Assembly (NCBI RefSeq): GCF_001680005.1
Contig: NC_033564.1
Coordinates: 744,001-808,000 of the forward strand
Length of the DNA stretch: 64,000 bases
Origin: Plasmodium coatneyi
Lineage: Eukaryota; Apicomplexa; Aconoidasida; Haemosporida; Plasmodiidae
Direction: 5' to 3'
Below are positions 57,833-64,000 of the stretch, one piece after another (the first letter of the stretch is position 1; the number at the start of each line of letters is the position of its first letter). The notes beneath the pieces were generated by a model, which ran no database searches, was not told where the DNA came from, and worked only from the letters and a program-made list of their open reading frames with translations. The translations under genes and the position numbers were made by a program.

Positions 57833-58744
57833 CTACGCCAGGATGGCGTCCAAATCCCGGCAGTGACGAATCTCAATATCGATATACTCATACGGAAGAA
57901 CGACATCCCTCCTGCGGAAGCGGGAAAAAAGCCCGTCCGCAAAGGGGTCATACTGAGATAGGCGTGTATCGCAGTTTTTTTCCAGCTTCAACTTCAAGTA
58001 GGAGTACCACTCATTAGGGGGAACTTCACTACCATCCCGAAACATGGTAATCCAGGCACAGTTAATATTTTTATTCTTCGCGCCCATGATGTCTGTGAAG
58101 ACATCGTCCCCTACATGCATCCACTGGTCAATCTCAAAGTGCAGATTCTTCTTTTTCAAAAGATTCTCTGCTATGTTAAAAATTTCTACACTTGGCTTGG
58201 AATAATTATAATCCATGGACCTAATGACAAAGGTAAAAATCTCATTTAAGAATTTGATCCCATTTACATCTGAGTCTCCATTTGTGATGGCTCCTAAGAT
58301 GTATCCCCTATGTTTGAGTTCTCTTAAATATTCTAAAGTCCCTGGACTGATGAATAGGTGCACATCGTTCTTCTTCTCCTTCCACAACTCCTGCACCTCC
58401 GATACGAATTTCACTTCATCGTAGTTTGTCTGTTTGGCCAAATATTTTAACGCATCGATTCGTATGTTTGTTAGAATTTGAACCCCATCTTTATTTGAAT
58501 CTATTTTCTTTTCCAACAATTCTTTTACCAATTTAGTGATGGACAGCTCGTACTCCTTCTGAAGGTAGTCATACAATCTCTTGTAGTTTTTTTTCATGTA
58601 TTTGTAGCACTCCCCGTCTGCATAATTTAGCAAACCATCGATGTTCCATATGGTGTGGTCCAGGTCGAAGGTGATCAGCTTGATCTTTTTAAAGTTTTGC
58701 TTCTTCCCCTTCTCCGTGATGTAGAAGCATTTCTTTCCCTCCAT
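57833..58744 (-). CDS. Haloacid dehalogenase-like (HAD) hydrolase
   Basis: Single-exon on the minus strand, 303 aa from ATG (MEGKKCFYITEKGKK); the frame upstream reaches only TTG. HAD enzymes are Mg-dependent phosphatases using an aspartyl nucleophile. All four motifs are visible: motif I FDLDHTIWNIDG with Asp27 as nucleophile and Asp29 as acid/base; motif II AITNGDSD; the motif III lysine in YSKPSVEIF; and motif IV HVGDDVFTDIMGAKN. A helical cap sits between motifs I and II (C1-type), which favours small-molecule phosphate substrates. There is no leader peptide, so it is probably cytosolic. The specific substrate is unknown. Confidence 0.92.
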   Translation of the reverse strand: MEGKKCFYITEKGKKQNFKKIKLITFDLDHTIWNIDGLLNYADGECYKYMKKNYKRLYDYLQKEYELSITKLVKELLEKKIDSNKDGVQILTNIRIDALKYLAKQTNYDEVKFVSEVQELWKEKKNDVHLFISPGTLEYLRELKHRGYILGAITNGDSDVNGIKFLNEIFTFVIRSMDYNYSKPSVEIFNIAENLLKKKNLHFEIDQWMHVGDDVFTDIMGAKNKNINCAWITMFRDGSEVPPNEWYSYLKLKLEKNCDTRLSQYDPFADGLFSRFRRRDVVLPYEYIDIEIRHCRDLDAILA

Positions 58745-61078
58745 CGCGGAGGGTAGTTCGATAAACGTAGTTAATGGAGAGCGCTTCGCCAAGGGGTACC
58801 TTTCTACTCGACGGCTAATTCCCCCCCTTCGGCGATTCTATGCAAAAGGGGACCGTCTCCTCACGGAAATAATAGTAGCAGGTTTATTTGTCTTTCCCTC
58901 ACCTCCTTTCAACTGAATTTTTTTTTTTTCACTGTCCTATAATTTGTAATGATTGACTCCCCATTCGTCACGCTGGACGTCCATTTTTTATGCTCCTTTG
59001 GGTAAGCCACTTGGGCTAAGTTGGCTATTTTTTTTTTTGTGAGGATTCAAAAATGGCTTCTTGCTACAATGCGAGCGCGTGCGTAAGCCTCTTCCCCTAA
59101 ATGTGAACTCGATTAAATTTGCATCCGGTGGGAAAGTTTTTTGCGAAAAAAAAAAAAAAAAATTCATTCCACTAGGGTGATTCCATTCCAGTGCATCAAA
59201 CCCGTTGAATCCATTTCGACACTTCTAGTAAAGCGCATAGGGCCGCTCGTGGATCCGCTTAACGTGGAAATCCGCGGCGGGTCATCCATCCACCCCTACT
59301 ACGTTCCCTACAGTGGGAGCAAATTGGTAGGGACGCAAGTGTGGGGGAGAGCCATCTTTCCCTTTCTATGGGAAACGACCGAGGGGGAAAGGACTTAGAT
59401 GCGCCTCACGGTACCTGCTACATGCCTTTCTACTGCACCTTTCAGTGTGTATTCTTTACGCATAGAGAGGGGGGGAAGGTTCATCTCTCCCATTTGTGTG
59501 CCACGGCAATGCTCTCGACGCACACTGCCGCGTAGGAACCGCTCAGCAGCTGCGTAGTAACCGAACGGTAACTGCGTCATGGATGTACCCCATACTTACC
59601 ACTCCAACACACATGCCCGCATGGAAAGTAAGGGAAATTCCCTCAGCGAGACAAAAGAGCAATCGTCCTCACCGGTTGGATATACCTAATTGGTGCCTCC
59701 TCCCACAAATAGGTTACTGGAATGATCACTTATAATGACGCACTAGCCACGCATCGAATGTCGCTGTATAAGTTCTATTCAAATGCGCATCCTGTTAAAG
59801 AGGGAAATTATTTTTTTAAAATTGTCCCTCCGGGGGATGTGCAAAATGTGACACGCCGACGTGGATTGTTGTAGATTCTCCCACTTGGTTCATTTCCCTT
59901 TTGTACAATCCGTCCCATTTTTTTATCCCATGACGGATAATTATCTTTACGGAGGGGTACGTATACCCTGGTGTGCGTTTACCCTACATGATGATGGACG
60001 GGTGGGTTCCCAAACTCCCCTGCAGAGCAATGGGGGTTTAAACCGGAACATGTTTGCTATTCCATTATGTGATGTGACCAGAATATAGGTGTGATGAAAA
60101 TTGTGATGAGGTGAACTACCTTTTTTCGGTGGAGGAAATATATACTGCTGGAAAAGACCTACCCCAGAGAGGGTCCACTTTTCTATTCAGCGAAATGAGC
60201 GTGCCATTGGGACATACAGATGAAGAGGACAACCCCCATGGGGGATTTGTTAAAGTGGCTATAATGGCATTGGTGACGGCCGCACCTCTGCACAGATTTA
60301 ACCCCTTCGGTGAAACCCTGTTGAAATTCATTTCATTGCAAAGGAGAGTCATAATAAAATGATAATGCGTCCCATTCAAGCTGCAAAAGAGGGGACGGCG
60401 TTCGTTATTTAAATTGGCATGCAGTAAAAAAAAAAAAAAAAAAAAAAAAAAATAATAAAATAAAATAAATAAAATAAAATAAAATAAAATAACCAGTTTG
60501 TGGTAGTACCACTTAAATGTTATCACTCAAATTAGCATACGCATATGTACATGAGCTGTTTTTTTTTTTTTTTTTTTTTTTTCCTTTCAAGTGGGGAAAT
60601 TTTAGGGGAAAGGAGCTCCCCACGGTTGTTGCTTACGGGGGGCGAAGTGCCGACCTGGTCGACCAATTTTTTTTGTCACGCGTAGGAGTGGAAGTTGAAG
60701 CTGCACTGGTGGAGTTTAATTCTCGTTGTTTTTGTCACCAAGTGGGGAAACTGTCAGCGCAGCGTTTTTTCCATCCTCATTTTTTTGCTGCATTTTTTAA
60801 CTTCATTTTTTTTGCAGCATTTTTTAAATACATATTTTACTTAAATTTTTTTACTCCATTTTGCTTGCATCCCCTCGTTGGCGTGACGCGGTTTTTTTCC
60901 TCATTACATTAGCAAAGGTTCTTCGACCACCGTGGTAACGCGATACAGGACCCCCTAACAAAACGCAGGGATAAGAAACACCTCCTACCTCTATCAGCAA
61001 GCCATATGTAGAAGCGCATATGCATTTGTCCTTTGTGCCCCCCTGTTGTTTCCCCGCCACGGCGCTTCCCACAGAGAA
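58745..61078. promoter_or_regulatory. Divergent promoter region between HAD and NOP56 genes
   Basis: The 2.3-kb region has a 27-A run followed by (TAAAA) repeats (60426-60491), a 24-T run (60559-60582) and T-rich tandem sequence near 60780-60850. I see no supported gene. Confidence 0.55.
60450..60491. repeat. TAAAA microsatellite
   Basis: A run of AATAA/AATAAA/AATAAAA units directly follows the 27-A tract. It is a simple AT microsatellite in the NOP56 upstream region. Confidence 0.85.
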
Positions 61079-62590
61079 ATGACGGAGCTGTATATCCTGT
61101 TCGAGTGCTCTGCGGGATACTTCCTGCTGAGGGTAAAGGAATGGGAACAAATAGGAAGCAACGAAAATTTGGAGAAGAAAATACAAAAGGCGGATTTATT
61201 TCACGAGATTGTACAATTGTGCTCTTTTATATCCTTCGAAACGGCTGAAAGGGCGCTGGATAATTTGGTCCACATTAATGAAGGGAAAGCGACCGATTTT
61301 TTGCTAACCTTTTTGGAGCAAAATCTGCCGAGCAATAAAAGTCAATACGAATTGGGCGTGGCGGATATCAACTTGGGAAAGTACCTCTCCAATATTGGCT
61401 TCAACGTAGTACATAATAATAACATACTGGAATTGTTCAGGGCGTGCAGACAATTTTATTTGAAAAAAATTGGTACCTATGTAGACAACAGTGGGGATAT
61501 AGATATAAAGCACTTCAACATTGGTTTGGGACATAGCTACTCCAGGTCGAAGCTGAAGCTGGACCCAAGGAAACAGGACAAGTCCATCATCAACAGTATT
61601 GGGACAATTGAATCGCTAGATAAAAATATTAACTTGTTCAGCATGAGGGTGATCGAGTGGTACAGTTGGCATTTTCCAGAACTGAAGAAAATAGTCACCG
61701 ATGTGTGCATGTATTGTAAGTTGGTGAATTTAATAAAAATTAAAGACGAGTTCAACTTCGACGATGAGACGGAAAGAGAAAAAATCACCGAAATTACCAA
61801 CGATGAACAGATGACCGAGAAAATTGTAAAGGTAGCTAACCTTTCCATTGGACAAGAACTAACCCAGGAGGATCTAAACAACATAATAAATTTTTCCAAT
61901 GAGGTTATTAACCTATTTAATACTAGAAACGTGTTATGGGAATATTTGGATAAAAAGCTGAATATTGTTTCGCCAAATTTGAAGGAGCTTCTTGGAAATA
62001 CGCTGAGTGCTCGCTTGATTAGCCATGCAGGCTCTCTCGTAAATTTAGCGAAATGCCCCTCCAGTAGTATTCAAATCTTCGGATCGGAAAAGGCCCTGTT
62101 CAACTCCCTTAAGGGGAATAAAAAGACGCCGAAATTTGGCATCCTCTACAACTCTTCTTACATTTCTAAGACGCCTCTCCCCATGAAGGGACGCATGTCT
62201 AGGTATCTGTCGTGTAAAAGTGCCATGGCGGCTAGAATTGACTCCTTCTCGGACCACCCCACCAACTCATACGGGGTCATATTTAAGAAGCAGCTCGAGC
62301 ACAAGATCCTCCACATGGTCAAGGGGGTGAAGCTCTCCAAAAATATCGACTACATGAACGAGGCGGAACAGATTTACAATCAAGAGATCGGCGCGGTGCC
62401 TGATGGGGAAGAGGACCAAGAAGGCAAGAAGAAAAAGAAGAAAAAAAAGAAGAAGAAAAAAAAAAACAAGAAGAAGAACAAGGAGGGGGAAGGAGAAGAA
62501 GGTGCCGATGTCAATGGCGACCAGAATGAGGAGGAAGACCAACCCGCTGTTGAGGTAAACCAAAGCGACGCCGACTCGGACAGCGACTGA
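61079..62590 (+). CDS. NOP56: NOP56, box C/D snoRNP core protein
   Basis: Single-exon, 503 aa from the first ATG (MTELYILFECSAGYF). NOP56 pairs with NOP58 in box C/D snoRNPs that guide 2'-O-methylation of rRNA by fibrillarin, in the nucleolus. The domains are an N-terminal NOP5NT region, a central coiled coil (~190-285) and the Nop domain with the highly conserved block SARLISHAGSLVNLAKCP, then QIFGSEKALFNSLK and KGRMSRYLSCKSAMAARID. The C-terminus is a lysine-rich tail (about 20 K) followed by an acidic Ser/Asp end (SDADSDSD), as in other eukaryotic NOP56/58. The first residues and the tail favour NOP56 over NOP58, in line with conserved gene order. Confidence 0.94.
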   Translation: MTELYILFECSAGYFLLRVKEWEQIGSNENLEKKIQKADLFHEIVQLCSFISFETAERALDNLVHINEGKATDFLLTFLEQNLPSNKSQYELGVADINLGKYLSNIGFNVVHNNNILELFRACRQFYLKKIGTYVDNSGDIDIKHFNIGLGHSYSRSKLKLDPRKQDKSIINSIGTIESLDKNINLFSMRVIEWYSWHFPELKKIVTDVCMYCKLVNLIKIKDEFNFDDETEREKITEITNDEQMTEKIVKVANLSIGQELTQEDLNNIINFSNEVINLFNTRNVLWEYLDKKLNIVSPNLKELLGNTLSARLISHAGSLVNLAKCPSSSIQIFGSEKALFNSLKGNKKTPKFGILYNSSYISKTPLPMKGRMSRYLSCKSAMAARIDSFSDHPTNSYGVIFKKQLEHKILHMVKGVKLSKNIDYMNEAEQIYNQEIGAVPDGEEDQEGKKKKKKKKKKKKKNKKKNKEGEGEEGADVNGDQNEEEDQPAVEVNQSDADSDSD

Positions 62591-63129
62591 CGCACGCGCG
62601 TGAAGTTTCTTCACTACCGTTTTGTCCACATAGTAATCCTTTTAAAAAATATTTTTTCCTTCAATGCAAATGTGCGTTGTCTCCTCCCAATGAGGAACGT
62701 CTCTATGTGTTTACTGTTTAGCTTTACCAAAGCTGCTTTTCTTTGAGAACTGTTTTTGCCCCCACACAGGGGCTCTTCCCTTTTAATTCATTCGTGTGTT
62801 GCGGTGTTCCCGCATTGTGAATTGGGCTTCCCATTGGATGGGGGAAATGTATGCCAATCGCGCAACAAATTGGTTAAAAATGTTACAAAGGAGGCGGCAC
62901 CTTTCTACAGCAGGGGTTAAAAAGGTCACCACCAAGTGTGCGTTTTCACTTTAACAAAGCGACCACATGGGCGGAAAACTGCACTGAACAAAAAAAAAAT
63001 AGAAAAAAAGCTAGCTAGGAAAAAAAAAATATAGCAAAAAAGCTAGCTAAAAAAAAAAATAGAAAAAAGCTAGCACAAATGCAAACAAGCACTTGCGCAT
63101 GTACCGTAGGCATATACCTAAGCGTGCAC
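62591..63129. other. Intergenic region between convergent NOP56 and MYST genes
   Basis: It should hold both 3' UTRs. Its notable feature is a three-copy ~29-bp tandem repeat with GCTAGC palindromes, only ~55 bp past the MYST stop codon. Otherwise nothing coding is visible. Confidence 0.6.
62990..63074. repeat. Three tandem ~29-bp units with GCTAGC(TA) palindromes
   Basis: Units at about 62990-63019, 63020-63048 and 63049-63074 each have a run of ~10 A, a TAG/TATAGC step, 6-7 A and then GCTAGC. The first two continue as GCTAGCTA. On the minus strand the array lies in the probable 3' UTR of the MYST gene. Confidence 0.88.
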
Positions 63130-64000
63130 CTACTCGTACATGGCCAAGTAATAATCGTAAGAAACCCAGTGGAGTTTGCTCCTACACAATTCGTAGTTTT
63201 TTTGACCCACCTTGGCGAGAACAAACTCCAGCTGTTGCGGGTTTATGTAGTACACGGACTCTCCCCCATTGGCCATCGTTTTAAATATGTCCTTCTCCTC
63301 AAGGCAGGAAATAATATCATTGGTCTCAATACTGGTAATTTCAGACAACTCCTGAATGGATAACTGCTCGTAATTTACCAGCACCTTAAGTAGTGTCTCA
63401 TACCAGTAAGCCATGTAAGACGCAACCCCCAGGTCAGATAGGGGTCTCTCCGGCGTACCAGTACGTCTCTCCTTTTGGGATAAAAAGTAGCTAAAATTGA
63501 TGAGAAATTTCCCATAACCCTTCTTCTGATGTTGTGGCAGCGTCAAAATGCAAGACACATTATTCTTCGAATATTTCTCCTTAGAAAAATATCCCGTAAT
63601 ATGGTAGCCAAATTTATCAAACTCCGTAATGACATAAAAAAGGAATAAATTCACCCTATGCTTTAATGTTTTATGGTCCAGGAATAGCTTCGATAGAAAG
63701 CATAAGTTCTCACAATAAATTCGAAAATAACTTCCATCAATTTCGAAAATGGAAATTTTTTCGCATCGATATATTTCATTCCCGGGGGGATGTCTTATTT
63801 CACATTTTTCTGTATGTCTAAGTAGCTCTTCATTTTCTTTAAAAAAAGATAAGCAAAACTCGCATATATATAGGATGTCTATATTTTGGTACTCCTTCGG
63901 GTAGGGAGAAAAGTACCACGTATCAATTAGGTACTTTCCAAATTTTATTTGGTTTATTGTTTTCAGTTTTGTATTTTCTTCATGTTCTCTTAAATATTCC
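63130..64000 (-). CDS. MYST: MYST-family histone acetyltransferase, 3' part; 5' end beyond window
   Basis: Open on the minus strand from the right edge to a TAG at 63130-63132, about 290 codons with no intron needed. MYST enzymes acetylate histone H4 (Tip60/Esa1 type) and act in gene activation and repair. The visible order is WYFSPYPKEYQNIDILYICE, then a C2HC zinc finger (CEFC...H...KC), RHPPGNEIYR, LCFLSKLFLDHKTL, GYFSKEK (the conserved autoacetylated Lys region) and CILTLPQHQKKGYGKFLI with the Q-x-x-G-x-G acetyl-CoA loop. The C-terminal winged-helix-like region ends LAMYE. The chromodomain expected at the N-terminus would lie outside the window. Confidence 0.95.
   Translation of the reverse strand, partial: EYLREHEENTKLKTINQIKFGKYLIDTWYFSPYPKEYQNIDILYICEFCLSFFKENEELLRHTEKCEIRHPPGNEIYRCEKISIFEIDGSYFRIYCENLCFLSKLFLDHKTLKHRVNLFLFYVITEFDKFGYHITGYFSKEKYSKNNVSCILTLPQHQKKGYGKFLINFSYFLSQKERRTGTPERPLSDLGVASYMAYWYETLLKVLVNYEQLSIQELSEITSIETNDIISCLEEKDIFKTMANGGESVYYINPQQLEFVLAKVGQKNYELCRSKLHWVSYDYYLAMYE

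Noticed and set aside
1..64000. CRISPR arrays, transposons, integrated viruses or operon-type defence systems
   Set aside because: No direct-repeat/spacer arrays, transposase, integrase or reverse transcriptase frames are present. The eukaryotic intron-containing genes explain the content.

Overview
This is a nuclear chromosome segment from a malaria parasite (Plasmodium). The base composition is moderately GC-rich, with long poly(A)/poly(T) runs between genes, short introns with T-rich acceptors, and lysine/asparagine-rich inserts in proteins. That points to the simian/vivax clade (P. vivax, P. cynomolgi, P. knowlesi and relatives) rather than the very AT-rich P. falciparum. From memory, the order HSP101, UCH54, apicoplast TyrRS, ICT1-like, RAN, MLH1, mitochondrial HSP90, M16 protease, HAD, NOP56, MYST matches P. 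falciparum chromosome 11 around PF3D7_11168xx to PF3D7_11186xx. This is therefore a conserved core region. There is no phage, transposon, CRISPR array or subtelomeric gene family.

Layout: 19 protein genes. Two run off the window: HSP101 lacks its 3' end at the left edge and a MYST acetyltransferase lacks its 5' end at the right edge. 1-13 kb (all minus): HSP101, an eight-exon 219-aa protein of unknown function, and a five-exon MFS-type transporter. 14.5-26.7 kb (all plus): UCH37/UCH54 deubiquitinase, a large TPR protein (possible APC/C Cdc16-like subunit), a TB2/DP1/HVA22 membrane protein and a proline-rich tail-anchored protein. 26.9-32 kb: apicoplast-type tyrosyl-tRNA synthetase (minus) head-to-head with an ICT1/ArfB-type ribosome rescue factor (plus), which converges on RAN (minus). 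35.4-44.4 kb: MLH1 (minus), a 1318-aa protein of unknown function (plus) and a 199-aa unknown (minus). 46.7-64 kb: AP-1 sigma (plus), mitochondrial-type HSP90 (minus), an SDD3-like M16C metalloprotease (plus), a HAD phosphatase (minus), NOP56 (plus) and MYST (minus).

The genes do not form one pathway. They cover housekeeping (nuclear transport, mismatch repair, rRNA maturation, chromatin acetylation, vesicle coats), organelle translation and folding, and one parasite-specific function (HSP101, the unfoldase of the PTEX protein-export translocon). I built multi-exon models by hand from GT/AG sites and reading-phase agreement; exon coordinates are in each entry. No clearly novel biological system is visible. 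The best leads are four proteins of unknown or tentative function (minus 6.5-8.2 kb, plus 16.6-21.3 kb, plus 38.8-43.0 kb, minus 43.5-44.4 kb), a perfect 27-bp inverted repeat between MLH1 and its divergent neighbour, a tandem GCTAGC array and a set of dispersed short intergenic motifs.
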